Assembly (NCBI RefSeq): GCF_001643775.1
Contig: NZ_CP011402.1
Coordinates: 1,100,001-1,164,000 of the forward strand
Source: Denitrobacterium detoxificans
GTDB taxonomy: Bacteria; Actinomycetota; Coriobacteriia; Coriobacteriales; Eggerthellaceae
Length of the DNA stretch: 64,000 bases
Direction: 5' to 3'
The notes under the pieces are model-generated. The model was not told where the DNA came from. It saw only the letters and a list, made by a program, of their open reading frames with translations, and did no database searches. How positions within the stretch are numbered: position 1 is the first letter of the stretch; each line of letters starts with the position of its first letter. This document shows, one piece after another, positions 8,602-17,299 of this stretch. A program made the translations under genes and the position numbers.

Positions 8602-9915
8602 ATGGAAGAAAGGGACTTCGACGTCATCGTCGTTGGGTCCGGCTGCGCAGGCGCCATTGCGGCGTACGTGGCGGCCAAGAAGGGCAAAAGCGTCCTGGTC
8701 GTCGAGCGTGGCGAATATGCTGGCGCGAAGAACATGACGGGTGGTCGCATCTACGCCCATTCCCTGAAGGCTGTTTTCGACAAGTACGGCGAAGGCGAAA
8801 TCGAATGGGACGAGATTCCCTTCGAGCGCAAGGTTACGCACGAGCGCATCGCCATGATGGATGCCACGAGCAACATGACCATCGACTTTACGAGCGAGCA
8901 GCTGGGCGAGATGGGCAAGGACAGCTACACCGTGCTGCGTGGGCCCTTCGACCAGTGGCTTGCCGAGCAGGCCGAAAATGCCGGCTGCGAGTACATCTGC
9001 GGCATCGCCGTGGAAGAGCTGCTGAAGGACGAGTCGGGTGCCGTCATTGGCATCAAAGCTGGCGAGGACGAGATCACTGCTCATGTGGTCATCATCGCCG
9101 AAGGCGTGAACAGCCTGCTGGCCGAGCGTTGCCTGGGCGCTCCGCGTCCCAAGCGCAACGAGATGGCCGTGGGTATCAAGGAAGTGTTTGAGCTTTCTCC
9201 CGAGCAGATTGAGGATCGTTTCCTGTGCCCCGAGGGCGAGGGTGCGGCCATGCTGTTCGTGGGCGATGCCACCCATGGCGAGGTTGGCGGCGGTTTCCTC
9301 TATACCAACAAGGACTCCATCAGCCTGGGCCTGGTGGCCACCATCGAAAACATGTCGAAGGCGAACACCACCATCTACCAGTGCCTCGATGACTTCAAGA
9401 AGCATCCTGCGGTTGCCCCGATCATTCGCGGTGCCGAAATGGTCGAGCATTCCGGCCATATGGTATCCGAGGGTGGCTACAACATGATTCCGAAGTACAC
9501 CTACGATGGTGCGCTCATTGCCGGCGACGCCGCCATGCTCTGCATGAACCTTGGCTACATGGTTCGCGGCATGGACCTGGCGGTGGCCAGCGGCCAGTTC
9601 GCGGCTGAGGCTGCGTGCGATGCCATCGACGCGGAAGACGTGTCCGAAGCTGGTCTCGCCTCCTACAAGCAGAAGATGGACAACTCCTTCGTCATCAAGG
9701 ATCTTGCCACCTTCTCGAAGTGGCCCTCCACGATGGAGCACTGGGGTCGCATGTTCACCGACTACCCGAAGATGGTTTCCGAAATCTTCAACGCCATGTT
9801 CGTGGTCGACGGCGAGCCTGCTCTCCCGTTGAAGAAGCGCATGATGCCCATTGTCAAGCAGCGCGGCCTGTTCAAGCTGGCCAGCGAAGTGAGGGGAGCT
9901 CTGAAGGCACTGTGA
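8602..9915 (+). CDS. fixC: FixC-type flavoprotein (ETF-quinone oxidoreductase family)
   Basis: 437-residue FAD protein of the FixC/ETF-QO family. The N-terminal Rossmann motif is VIVVGSGCAGAIAAYVAAKKG, followed by VVERGEYAGAKNMTGGRIY, a FixC signature, and a second FAD contact near the C-terminus (GALIAGDAAM, MVRGMDLAVASGQ). With FixX it accepts electrons from FixAB and delivers them to quinone or ferredoxin; bifurcating FixABCX complexes are known. Start ATG 8602 follows AGAAGGAGGAA. Its stop overlaps the fixX start by 4 bases, indicating coupled translation. Confidence 0.93.
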   Translation: MEERDFDVIVVGSGCAGAIAAYVAAKKGKSVLVVERGEYAGAKNMTGGRIYAHSLKAVFDKYGEGEIEWDEIPFERKVTHERIAMMDATSNMTIDFTSEQLGEMGKDSYTVLRGPFDQWLAEQAENAGCEYICGIAVEELLKDESGAVIGIKAGEDEITAHVVIIAEGVNSLLAERCLGAPRPKRNEMAVGIKEVFELSPEQIEDRFLCPEGEGAAMLFVGDATHGEVGGGFLYTNKDSISLGLVATIENMSKANTTIYQCLDDFKKHPAVAPIIRGAEMVEHSGHMVSEGGYNMIPKYTYDGALIAGDAAMLCMNLGYMVRGMDLAVASGQFAAEAACDAIDAEDVSEAGLASYKQKMDNSFVIKDLATFSKWPSTMEHWGRMFTDYPKMVSEIFNAMFVVDGEPALPLKKRMMPIVKQRGLFKLASEVRGALKAL

Positions 9916-10220
9916 GCGAGCTGAAGATTACCGTAAACGTCGACGAGCTCATCGGCGTTAACAAGTACAACGTGGACGAGGAAAACGCCCACATCGAGCT
10001 GAACAAGGAAAACCTCGACGAGGTTGACGACGCGGAGTTCCAGAAGCTGGTTCGCGTATGCCCGGCAGCCCTGTACAAGGTTGACGAGGATGGCCACAAG
10101 AGCTTCGACTACGCCGGCTGCCTGGAATGCGGCACCTGCCGTATCTGCTGCGAGGAAACGATCGTTTCCAAGTGGGATATGCCGCAGCCTGAAATGGGAG
10201 TGGTCTATCGTTGCGGCTAA
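9912..10220 (+). CDS. fixX: FixX ferredoxin-like protein
   Basis: 102-residue ferredoxin-like partner of FixC. GTG 9912 overlaps the fixC stop (GTGA). The iron-sulfur ligands lie in the C-terminal half: VRVCPAALY, then AGCLECGTCRICCEE, a pattern typical of FixX. It passes electrons onward from FixC. The protein ends with MPQPEMGVVYRCG, also seen in this family. Length is normal. Confidence 0.9.
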   Translation: MSELKITVNVDELIGVNKYNVDEENAHIELNKENLDEVDDAEFQKLVRVCPAALYKVDEDGHKSFDYAGCLECGTCRICCEETIVSKWDMPQPEMGVVYRCG

Positions 10221-10265
10221 ACGGCGGGTAGCTTGACGCTATCGCTGTAGTGTGGCAACGTACGG

Positions 10266-10329
10266 CATGGAAGCCTGTGCGCAATCATCTGGGGCTATGT
10301 TATGCAGGATGGTGCGCTGGGCTTCCATG
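10266..10329. repeat. Inverted repeat CATGGAAGCC/GGCTTCCATG upstream of second dehydrogenase
   Basis: A perfect 10-bp inverted pair (10266-10275 and 10320-10329) lies between fixX and the next gene, separated by 44 nt. It could be an operator or an mRNA structure ahead of the second dehydrogenase. Confidence 0.35.
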
Positions 10330-10366
10330 TCGTTTTGTTTGTTAGTTGGTTGGGGAGGGGTATGCC

Positions 10367-11530
10367 GTGGATTTCAATCTCAGCACCGAGGAACTCGCGC
10401 TCAAGGATGATTTTCGCGCGTATGCCGAACGCTATTTTTCCCGTGCGAACGTACGTCAGTGGCAACGCGACGGTGGTTTGCCCGACGATGTTTGCAAAGC
10501 GTTCATCAATGAGTATCTTGGTCACGCCAGCCTGCTTGGTGATGCCTCGGGTGGTGGATCTCTTCTTGCCCAGGTTATAGCTACTGAAGAGGTTTCTCGT
10601 GTGGCGGGCGCGTCGCTCCCGTTTTCCAGCGACATCATGAACCTGCGTATCATGAACAAGTTTGCGGGTTCTTCGAAGAGCATGCACGACATGCTCGAAA
10701 CCTATCGCGAGACGGGCCGTCTTGCGTTTGCGCTCGCGGTTTCGGAGCCGAGCGCGGGCAGTGACACCATGGCCATGCGGACCACGGTCTCCGCGCAGGG
10801 CGAATCCTACGTTCTGAAGGGCTCGAAGACGTTCGTCGCCAATGGCGAGTTCGCGCCCTTTGTCATGGTTGCCGCCGTAGAGCCCGATGTTGCTTCCGAT
10901 GGGTATCCCACGCTGTCGTTTTGGATGGTTCCCCGTAATAGCGAGGGCCTGAATGCCTATCCCATTGGCAAGATTGGCCAGAAGATCGTGCCCTTTGCCG
11001 ACATCGTGTTCGATGATGTGCGCCTGGAGCCCTCCTTCCGTCTGCAAGGGGAGGGCAAGGCTGGTTTCCCCCAGCTGTTCCATTTGCTGGAAATCGGCCG
11101 CGTTATGGTGTGCGCGCAGTCTTTAGGCATGGCCCAGGCTGCCATGGAGGATGCCGTTTCCTATGCCCGTAATCGCATGGCGTTCGGCAAGAACATCGCA
11201 TCGTTCCAGCAAATCGAGCAGATGCTCGTAGACATGGAAGTAAAGATCGTCAACATGCGCTCGCTCGTGTATCGCGCTGCATGGGCGTTCGACCACGATT
11301 CCAGCGATAAGCGACTGCTCGTGGCCATGGCGAAGCGCTATGTTCCCCGTGCCGCTACCGAGGTGGCTAGCGATGCGCTTCAGGTTTTGGGCGGACGTGG
11401 CTATACCGAAAACGAGCGGGTGGGTAGCATCTGGCAGGACTGCCGCGGCAATCAGATTGCCGAGGGTACCGACCAGATCATGATTCATATTGCCGGACCT
11501 CTACTCATGGAATCGTATGACGCTTCCTAA
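10367..11530 (+). CDS. Acyl-CoA dehydrogenase family protein (second copy)
   Basis: 387-residue ACAD. GTG 10367 is chosen because GGGGAGGGG stands 6 nt upstream and gives the family-like start (V)DFNLSTEELALKDDF. Middle-domain motifs AVSEPSAGSDTMAM and LKGSKTFVANGE bind FAD/substrate; the C-terminal domain has ARNRMAFGKNIASFQQI, QVLGGRGYTE and AEGTDQIM, the last with the catalytic Glu in the usual position. Unlike the first dehydrogenase it therefore keeps the canonical base. It follows fixX with about 146 bp between. Probably acts on the same or the next acyl-CoA in the pathway. Confidence 0.88.
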   Translation: MDFNLSTEELALKDDFRAYAERYFSRANVRQWQRDGGLPDDVCKAFINEYLGHASLLGDASGGGSLLAQVIATEEVSRVAGASLPFSSDIMNLRIMNKFAGSSKSMHDMLETYRETGRLAFALAVSEPSAGSDTMAMRTTVSAQGESYVLKGSKTFVANGEFAPFVMVAAVEPDVASDGYPTLSFWMVPRNSEGLNAYPIGKIGQKIVPFADIVFDDVRLEPSFRLQGEGKAGFPQLFHLLEIGRVMVCAQSLGMAQAAMEDAVSYARNRMAFGKNIASFQQIEQMLVDMEVKIVNMRSLVYRAAWAFDHDSSDKRLLVAMAKRYVPRAATEVASDALQVLGGRGYTENERVGSIWQDCRGNQIAEGTDQIMIHIAGPLLMESYDAS

Positions 11531-11631
11531 TCGCATCTTCCGCTTATAAGCGCTCTCCCTGGGGTCTCTGTCGCATTTCCTGTCGAGATGTGGTATATAG
11601 CGCACTATTTCGCTTAGGCAAGGGATGTATT

Positions 11632-11700
11632 CAATTAATTGTTGGATTGCTATAGAAAAATACAATCAATATTGCCCGTAACCCATTTGTCAATTAATTG
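11632..11700. promoter_or_regulatory. Two copies of palindrome CAATTAATTG upstream of the MFS transporter
   Basis: The perfect 10-bp palindrome CAATTAATTG occurs at 11632-11641 and 11691-11700, spaced 59 bp. The 11531-11838 stretch is AT-rich and holds no convincing gene. The pair is a candidate operator for a dimeric regulator such as the nearby LysR or TetR proteins. Confidence 0.4.
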
Positions 11701-11838
11701 GATTTTGAATACTTCGTGAAATACCATTTGAGGTGGTTTGGTATTCGATGCAGTTTGAGGAATGCGTCTCCAAGAATCGCAGCGAATGCTATAACTGGCG
11801 CAAACAGCATGAGGGAACTATCGATTAGGAGGAATGCA

Positions 11839-13205
11839 GTGAGCGAAAAGGTTATTCAGCCGGCTAAGAAATACCTCTTCGCCATCGCACGGTATACATG
11901 TGCTACCTGACGCATGGTGTTCAGGCTATTATCTTCAGCCAGAACCAAGTTGACTTCTATACTCAGTGGGGCTTCATCAATGACCCCACCGCCGGCGCGG
12001 CTGCGGTTTCAACGGCTATCGTTTGGACCGGCGTCGGCAAATTCGTCTCCGTGTGGATTGGCGGCGAGATCTCCGACCGTATCGGTCGTAAGATTCCGGC
12101 CATCCTGGGCGGCGTGCTGTACATCATCTCGTTTGTGATCATGCTGATCACCGACAACGCCACCGTGGCTGCCGTCGCTGGCTTCCTGTCTGGCCTGGCT
12201 ACGTCTGGTTTCTGGGATGGTGCTCTGTACCCCGCTATCGCCGAGGCGAATCCGCGTCAGGCTGGCGCAAGCACGATTGGCATCAAGGCCGTCATCAGCG
12301 TTACGGGTATCATCTACCCGATCTTCGCGGCTGCCAACGCCAATCACGTGCTCGACAAGGCCACCAAGACCGTTGTCGCTGGCCCTGGCACGGGCGACTG
12401 GCACATCAACGTGTGGGTCGCAATCGTCCTGTCCGTTATTGCCACCATCTTCGCTATCATCACGCCCTTCGTCTATGACGACGAGCGCAAGCAGAAGGTT
12501 GACAATGCTGACGACAAGAGTGCTGCCAAGAACGCTGCTGAAGCGGAGATCCAGGCTGCACGCGACGCAATGCTGAAGAAGCCCAATGGCCTGACCCAGT
12601 TCGTCACGCTGTTCTACGGCTTCGTCATCATGTTCATCATGTATGGTGCTCAGCAGTACTCCAAGCAGTTCGGTACCGCCTACCTGGGCATGACCGCAAC
12701 TGACAGTGCTACGCTGACCTCCATCTACACCTTCGGTTCCATCATCGCCGTGCTCTTCTGGGCATTCATGATGGGCAAGCTCCGTTGGAATCCCGTTAAG
12801 GTCATCATGATCGACTCCATCATCGCCATCGCTGGCCTTGCCGCCGTCCTTCTGGCTCTGCCTCTGGGCATTGGCGTTGCCGGTGTCTACATCGGCCTGG
12901 CCCTCGTTGGCTTCGGTGCTGCTGGCGGCATGCTGCAGACTGGCGTTACTCAGCGTCAGCTCATCTGCCCCGGTCCTCGCGGTCGTAACGTTGGTATGTA
13001 CTACACGTTCATGGGCGCTGCTTCGGTGTTCCTGCCGTTCATCGTAGGCGCCATGACCACCGCCGTGGGTGAATCCAGCGCTGTCTGGATCATGATGATC
13101 CTGCTGCTGGCCTTCGCCATCCTCGCGCTGCTGATGGCTCTGTACCTGGTTAGCCAGTACAAGGGCATGTTTGGCTACAGCGCTCTGGAAAAGATGCGCG
13201 ACTAG
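11839..13205 (+). CDS. MFS transporter, probable frameshift near the 5' end
   Basis: Twelve-helix major facilitator. The main frame (11898-13205, 435 residues) contains the motif-A loop GGEISDRIGRK after helix 2, many hydrophobic helices and a long central cytoplasmic loop. A good ribosome site (AGGAGGA, 11828-11834) precedes GTG 11839, which opens a different frame encoding SEKVIQPAKKYLFAIAR, the expected N-terminus and start of helix 1; that frame hits a stop at 11908. The helix continues in the other frame as MCYLTHGVQAIIF. A one-base deletion (or two-base insertion) near 11888-11897 explains this. Either the gene is broken or the sequence has an error here. Likely uptake system for the substrate of the neighbouring acyl-CoA genes. 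Confidence 0.8.
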
Positions 13206-13218
13206 CATCAGACAAACG

Positions 13219-13257
13219 CCAGGGCTCGCTTCTGCTCTCACTGCCGGTGAGCCCTGG
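13219..13257 (+). terminator. Hairpin after the MFS gene
   Basis: CCAGGGCTC (13219-13227) pairs with GAGCCCTGG (13249-13257), followed by TTTC; an outer CAAACGCC/GGCGTTTG pair extends it to 13276. Confidence 0.6.
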
Positions 13258-13287
13258 TTTCAATCCTAGGCGTTTGCGCCGCCTTGG

Positions 13288-13323
13288 AAACCCGCCATGG
13301 AGGGACATGGCGGGTTTTCTTTT
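13288..13323 (+). terminator. Rho-independent terminator after the MFS gene
   Basis: AAACCCGCCATG pairs with CATGGCGGGTTT around a 6-nt loop and is followed by TTCTTTTTC. It is the main terminator of the rightward transcript. Confidence 0.8.
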
Positions 13324-13343
13324 TCTTATAGGATGGACAATAA

Positions 13344-13367
13344 AAAAGACGGCGCATGCCGTCTTTT
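13344..13367 (-). terminator. Terminator of the LysR gene (bidirectional)
   Basis: AAAAGACGGC pairs with GCCGTCTTTT around GCAT. The A run on the left gives a T run for leftward transcription from the LysR gene. Confidence 0.75.
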
Positions 13368-13392
13368 ATCGCGTATCTAAAGCGTGAATGGG

Positions 13393-14283
13393 CTATTGCT
13401 TTTCGTATTTGAATTCCCGTGCGAGGTCAACGAAGTGCTGAACGGCGGGCGTCTTGTAGGAATTCTTCTTGTACGCCAGGTAGATGGTGTGGAAGCGCTC
13501 GGGGATATCTTCGATCTTCAGCTTGATGAGGTTGGGGAAGAGGTTGATGCCCAGCGTGTTGAGCGCGATGCTCACCGCGTCCTTGTTGGCGTCGACCATG
13601 GAAGCGAGCGTGATCTCGTCGTCGTACTGCTCGCATGCAAGCAGTTTCTCCCTGTTCATGACCTCTTTGACTTCGCGCCCGATGGGCGTGTTGTAGTGGT
13701 AGGTGATGATGTGGTCGCCGCGAAGGTCGCCTAGCATGATGGAGCTCTGCTTTGCGAGCTTGTGGCGGCTGTGCACGATGGCTACCAGGTCCTGATACGT
13801 AACGGGCACGAATTGCAGGTCGGGCTTGTTGGGCACGTAGGCGCTGAAGATGACGTCGTACGTGTCGTTTTCCAGGCCCTCGATGAGCGATTGCGTAAGG
13901 CCCTGGGCAACGCGGATGACGGGGCCCGATCCGAATTGCTCGCGATAGGCCTTCATGAGTATGGGCAGGTAATGGTCTTCCACGGTGTAAATGGTGCCGA
14001 TGGAGACATTGCCCGTGTATTCGCCAGCCTCGTCTTGGGCGAGCGCCTTGCCGCGTTCGATGGCGGCAAGTGCCTCTTTGGCGTATTCGTTGAATTCGCG
14101 ACCGTACTTCGTGAGCCTTACGTTGCGTCCGTCGCGCACGAAGAGGGGAATGCCCAATTCGTCTTCCAGGCGGGAGATGGAATTGGAAAGCGTGGGCTGC
14201 GTGATGTAGAGCTGTTCGGCAGCCTTCGTGTAGTGCTGGAGTTCGGCAAGTTTGCAAAAGTATTGCAGTTGCGAAAGGTTCAT
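13393..14283 (-). CDS. LysR-family transcriptional regulator
   Basis: 296-residue LysR protein. The N-terminal winged HTH spans residues 1-60 (MNLSQLQYFCKLAELQHYTKAA, LYITQPTLSNSISRLEDELGIPLF), followed by a substrate-binding domain. ATG 14283 has AGAGGAGAG just upstream and gives the standard LysR start; the ATG at 14307 has no advantage. It lies between the MFS gene and the leftward CoA-transferase/dehydrogenase genes and is probably their regulator. It responds to an unknown co-inducer, plausibly the pathway acid or its CoA ester. Confidence 0.9.
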   Translation of the reverse strand: MNLSQLQYFCKLAELQHYTKAAEQLYITQPTLSNSISRLEDELGIPLFVRDGRNVRLTKYGREFNEYAKEALAAIERGKALAQDEAGEYTGNVSIGTIYTVEDHYLPILMKAYREQFGSGPVIRVAQGLTQSLIEGLENDTYDVIFSAYVPNKPDLQFVPVTYQDLVAIVHSRHKLAKQSSIMLGDLRGDHIITYHYNTPIGREVKEVMNREKLLACEQYDDEITLASMVDANKDAVSIALNTLGINLFPNLIKLKIEDIPERFHTIYLAYKKNSYKTPAVQHFVDLAREFKYEKQ

Positions 14284-14437
14284 GAACTCTCCTCTGAGGT
14301 TTGGCATGGGCTATGAGGTTCGCATTTTTTAGCCCATGAGTGGCGTCCCCTAAACACCATGTTGCCAATTATAAAAGTTCTTCTGTCAATTTCTGAAAAT
14401 AATTGAGAAAAAGCTTTGAACAGCGGTTATGTATACG

Positions 14438-14470
14438 TAAAAAGGGGGATGCGCATTCGCGCATCCCCCC
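14438..14470 (-). terminator. Terminator of the CoA-transferase transcript
   Basis: On the minus strand GGGGGATGCGC pairs with GCGCATCCCCC around GAAT and is followed by TTTTT. It lies just after the CoA-transferase stop codon. Confidence 0.85.
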
Positions 14471-14500
14471 TCGTTGTAGCCACGTGTTTGGCGCTGTTTG

Positions 14501-15745
14501 CTAGCGACCCAGCAGTTCGTCGAGGCTGCGGGCTCCGCACACGGAACCGTCAGCTTCGGCGGCGGCAATCTGCTCGTCGGTGTAGCCCAGATCCCTCATG
14601 ACGTCTTCGGTGGAAGAGCCAAGCATGCCCGTCGGCTTCAGCTCCGCCGTCTCGTTCAGTTCGAACTGAACGGGGGCAGTGGGGCACCAGCGGTCGCCCT
14701 TGGGATAGTGCACCGGCTTGATGTACTCGTTGATGATCGCGTTCTGATCCTTGTACACGTCCTCGGGCGTCTGGGCAGGCTCGCAGGGCATGTCGTTTTC
14801 CTTGAACATGGCCAGCAGCTCGTCGCGAGTGAACTTGGCGAAGCCCTCGTCCAGGACCTTGACGACCTTGGGGGAGAGACCCTTGTTGTTCACGGCGTCG
14901 ATGGAAGCCAGATCGGCGTCCTCCAGCAGGTCCTCACGGCCGATGAGCTTCAGCACGCGCGGCCAGTCGCGGTCGTACTCGGGAAGGCAGAGAACGACCC
15001 ATTTGTCGTCGCCCGACTTGAACACGTTGTTCAGGGGGTTGTTGACCTCCAGGCGGCTCTTCGGGTACTTGTTGCCGTACTGAGCGGAGATCATGCCCAC
15101 GGACAGCGCGTAGATGGCGCCATGCTCCAGAGCGCACGTTACGTAGTCGCCCACGCCGGTCTTTTCGCGCGCGATGTAAGCTGCGAGCAGACCAGAGCAG
15201 AGGAACATAGAGCACTGGAAGTCACCATAGCCGTTGGTGGGGATCATGGGGAAGCTGTCGGCGTCCACCGTGGTGCCGAATACGCCGCCACGACCCATGT
15301 AGCAGGTTACGTCAAAGCCGGCAGCGTCCTTTTCGGGACCCTTCTTGCCGTAGCCCAGGCCATGGCCCATGATCAGGCGCGGGTATTTCGCATGCAGCGT
15401 TTCCCAGTCGAAGCCCATCTTGGCGAGGCTCTTCGTGCGGGTGTTGGTGATGAAGATGTCGGCTTCGGAAAGAAGCTTGTGCATAACCTCGGCGCCGGTT
15501 TCGCTCTTCAGGTTCAGGCTGATGAAGCGCTTGTGCATGTTGGCGACGTCGAACGACAGGTTCTCTTCGTCGGTGTAGTCGGGAATGCCATACACGGGAG
15601 CCTGGTTGGTGCGCGTGGCATCGCCCTTGGCGGCTTCGACCTTGATGACGTCGGCGCCCCATTCGCCGAGCACGCGGCCCGTGGTGGGGGTGGCAAGGAA
15701 CGTGGTGAGGTCGACGACCTTCACGCCTTCGAGAGGCAGAGACAT
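14501..15745 (-). CDS. CaiB/BaiF-family (type III) CoA-transferase
   Basis: 414-residue type III CoA-transferase that moves CoA between a thioester and a free acid. The N-terminus (LEGVKVVDLTTFLATPTTGRVL, GADVIKVE) and the segment YGDFQCSM, which carries the expected catalytic Asp, fit the family. ATG 15745 follows GGAGGAA; the ATG at 15793 lacks a site. It is the next leftward gene after the third acyl-CoA dehydrogenase, with a hairpin between them. In carnitine and bile-acid pathways such enzymes recycle CoA from product to new substrate, the likely role here. Confidence 0.9.
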   Translation of the reverse strand: MSLPLEGVKVVDLTTFLATPTTGRVLGEWGADVIKVEAAKGDATRTNQAPVYGIPDYTDEENLSFDVANMHKRFISLNLKSETGAEVMHKLLSEADIFITNTRTKSLAKMGFDWETLHAKYPRLIMGHGLGYGKKGPEKDAAGFDVTCYMGRGGVFGTTVDADSFPMIPTNGYGDFQCSMFLCSGLLAAYIAREKTGVGDYVTCALEHGAIYALSVGMISAQYGNKYPKSRLEVNNPLNNVFKSGDDKWVVLCLPEYDRDWPRVLKLIGREDLLEDADLASIDAVNNKGLSPKVVKVLDEGFAKFTRDELLAMFKENDMPCEPAQTPEDVYKDQNAIINEYIKPVHYPKGDRWCPTAPVQFELNETAELKPTGMLGSSTEDVMRDLGYTDEQIAAAEADGSVCGARSLDELLGR

Positions 15746-15764
15746 ATATTCCTCCTCAAACAAA

Positions 15765-15775
15765 TGTTCCGAATA
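15765..15775. promoter_or_regulatory. TGTTCCGAATA palindromic motif upstream of CoA-transferase
   Basis: One of three near-identical 11-bp palindromes (TRTTCSGAATA) in the leaders of the two leftward genes. It sits about 20 bp before the CoA-transferase start codon. Confidence 0.4.
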
Positions 15776-15777
15776 GG

Positions 15778-15809
15778 AAAAGAGCTGGCACAAAATGCGC
15801 CAGCTCTTT
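15778..15809. terminator. Hairpin between third dehydrogenase and CoA-transferase
   Basis: AAAGAGCTGGC (15778-15788) pairs with GCCAGCTCTTT (15799-15809). The stem ends in A/T runs in both directions and may act as a leaky terminator on the minus strand. Confidence 0.65.
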
Positions 15810-15847
15810 CAATACGCTCAGAGATGAGCTGGTATATCAAGCTGCAA

Positions 15848-17044
15848 CTAGAAGTTGTACTTGACTTCGCCGCCGTGGTTCTGGCACTCGCGAGCAATCG
15901 TGATGCGCTGAACGTTGGGGGCGCCTTCCTCGAGCCACATGGCGCGGCAGTCGCGGTACAGACGCTCGGTCGGGCCGTAGGGGCTGTCCTCGAAGTAGCC
16001 GTCGCCACCGAAGATCTCGAGCATGCCGTCGGAGACCAGCTTCACCGTTTCGATGGAGAACAGCTTGCAGATGGCAGCCTTCTCGGTGATGAAGTCGTTC
16101 TTCGGGTCGATGTCGTAGTCGCGAGCGAAGTCGTAGATGGCGGTGCGCAGAACGTGAACCATCATCTGCATGTCGGCGATCTTGGACTTGATCATCTGAC
16201 GGGAAGCGATGGGCTTACCGAAGGTGATGCGGTCGTTGGCGCGCTTGAGCGAGAGCTCCAGCATGCGCTGAGCCATGCCGAGGTTGGACATAGCGATGTG
16301 CACGCGGGAGACGGACAGGCTGTGGATGGCGACATCCATGCCCTGGCCCTCTTCGCCGAGCAGGCACTCGGGACCAACCTTGACGTTGGTCAGCTTCAGG
16401 CCAGCATGGCCAGCGCCGCGGCAGCCCATCATGTGGGGCATTTCGACGATTTCGAAGCCGGGCAGAGAGTTGTCGACGATGAACGCGCTCAGGCGGTCGT
16501 CCTTCTGCTTGCTGGGGTCGGAAACTGCGATGATGTAGGTGTAATCAGAGCAGTCGGTGTGGCTGATGAGCCACTTCTCGCCGTTGAGGATCCAGGAACC
16601 ATCGGCCTGCTTCTCAGCGGTGGTGTGCAGGTCGGCGCCCGTGCCGCCGGTCTGCTCGGTGATGGCGAAGTTGCAGTAGACGGACTTGTCCTGGAACTTG
16701 TCCATGAGCTTGTCCTTCATTTCCTGCGTGCCGTAGTCGTCGAGGATACGCCAGTTCATGTCGGCAGCGTGATGCAGGTGCATGCGCATGCCGCCGGGGC
16801 CGCGGGAGAACTCTTCCTGAACGCGCAGGATTTCGAGCTCGTTGAGATCCCATCCACCGTACTGAGACGGCATGTAGAAGCGGTACAGGTCGTTCTTCTT
16901 GGCGAGTTCATAGAACTCTTCCGGGAACTTGTTCGTGACTTCGATTTCCTTCTGCATCTCGTCGAAAGGTCCCTCGACCAATTCGCGAATCTGCTTCAGA
17001 TAAGCCTCAAACTGCTCGTCGGTGATTTTCGCGTTAGGGTTCAT
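15848..17044 (-). CDS. Acyl-CoA dehydrogenase family protein (third copy)
   Basis: 398-residue ACAD, more diverged from the other two. Motifs: FAITEQTGGTGADL in the FAD-binding middle domain, LNGEKWLISH, ANDRITFGKPIASRQM, and WLEEGAPNVQR near the C-terminus with the catalytic Glu position kept. GAGGAGG precedes ATG 17044. It is transcribed leftward ahead of the CoA-transferase, so the two may share a substrate. A TGG instead of the usual SGSD in the middle-domain motif and the acidic EEGAPN suggest an unusual acyl group. No specific substrate can be named. Confidence 0.87.
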   Translation of the reverse strand: MNPNAKITDEQFEAYLKQIRELVEGPFDEMQKEIEVTNKFPEEFYELAKKNDLYRFYMPSQYGGWDLNELEILRVQEEFSRGPGGMRMHLHHAADMNWRILDDYGTQEMKDKLMDKFQDKSVYCNFAITEQTGGTGADLHTTAEKQADGSWILNGEKWLISHTDCSDYTYIIAVSDPSKQKDDRLSAFIVDNSLPGFEIVEMPHMMGCRGAGHAGLKLTNVKVGPECLLGEEGQGMDVAIHSLSVSRVHIAMSNLGMAQRMLELSLKRANDRITFGKPIASRQMIKSKIADMQMMVHVLRTAIYDFARDYDIDPKNDFITEKAAICKLFSIETVKLVSDGMLEIFGGDGYFEDSPYGPTERLYRDCRAMWLEEGAPNVQRITIARECQNHGGEVKYNF

Positions 17045-17071
17045 CTAAGTCCTCCTCAATGATCTACGCGA

Positions 17072-17082
17072 TGTTCGGAATA
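17072..17082. promoter_or_regulatory. TGTTCGGAATA motif upstream of third dehydrogenase
   Basis: Copy 2 of the TRTTCSGAATA palindrome, about 28 bp upstream of the start codon at 17044. Confidence 0.4.
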
Positions 17083-17173
17083 GAGCTTTGTTTAGCTCAC
17101 GGGTAATATTGTGCCTGTGGTCCATGGCTAAATCCAATTGATAGCGGTTCGAGTTTTTGAATCGAATTATTAA

Positions 17174-17184
17174 TATTCCGAATA
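17174..17184. promoter_or_regulatory. TATTCCGAATA motif upstream of third dehydrogenase
   Basis: Copy 3 and the most symmetric version of the palindrome (TATTC-C-GAATA), about 130 bp upstream of the start codon. With the copy at 17072 it forms a spaced pair. Confidence 0.4.
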
Positions 17185-17239
17185 CATGGAGGACATTCCC
17201 CGCGAATTGTGGGAATTTCCGTCCGTACATGCAAAAGCG

Positions 17240-17271
17240 AAATCGGCCACCCCGCGTTCGGAGTGGCCGAT
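17240..17271 (-). terminator. Hairpin after the Cys-rich protein gene
   Basis: AATCGGCCAC (17240-17249) pairs with GTGGCCGATT (17262-17271). On the minus strand it is followed by TTCGCTTTTGC, a weak T-rich tail. It closes the ligase/Cys-rich protein transcript. Confidence 0.6.
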
Positions 17272-17299
17272 TGTATACACGTTACTCTGTTATGGGACG

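Noticed and set aside
14498-17062. An 854-codon open frame on the plus strand
   Set aside because: It lies antisense to the CoA-transferase and third dehydrogenase, both with clear motifs and ribosome sites. Its sequence matches no family and follows from codon bias of the real genes.
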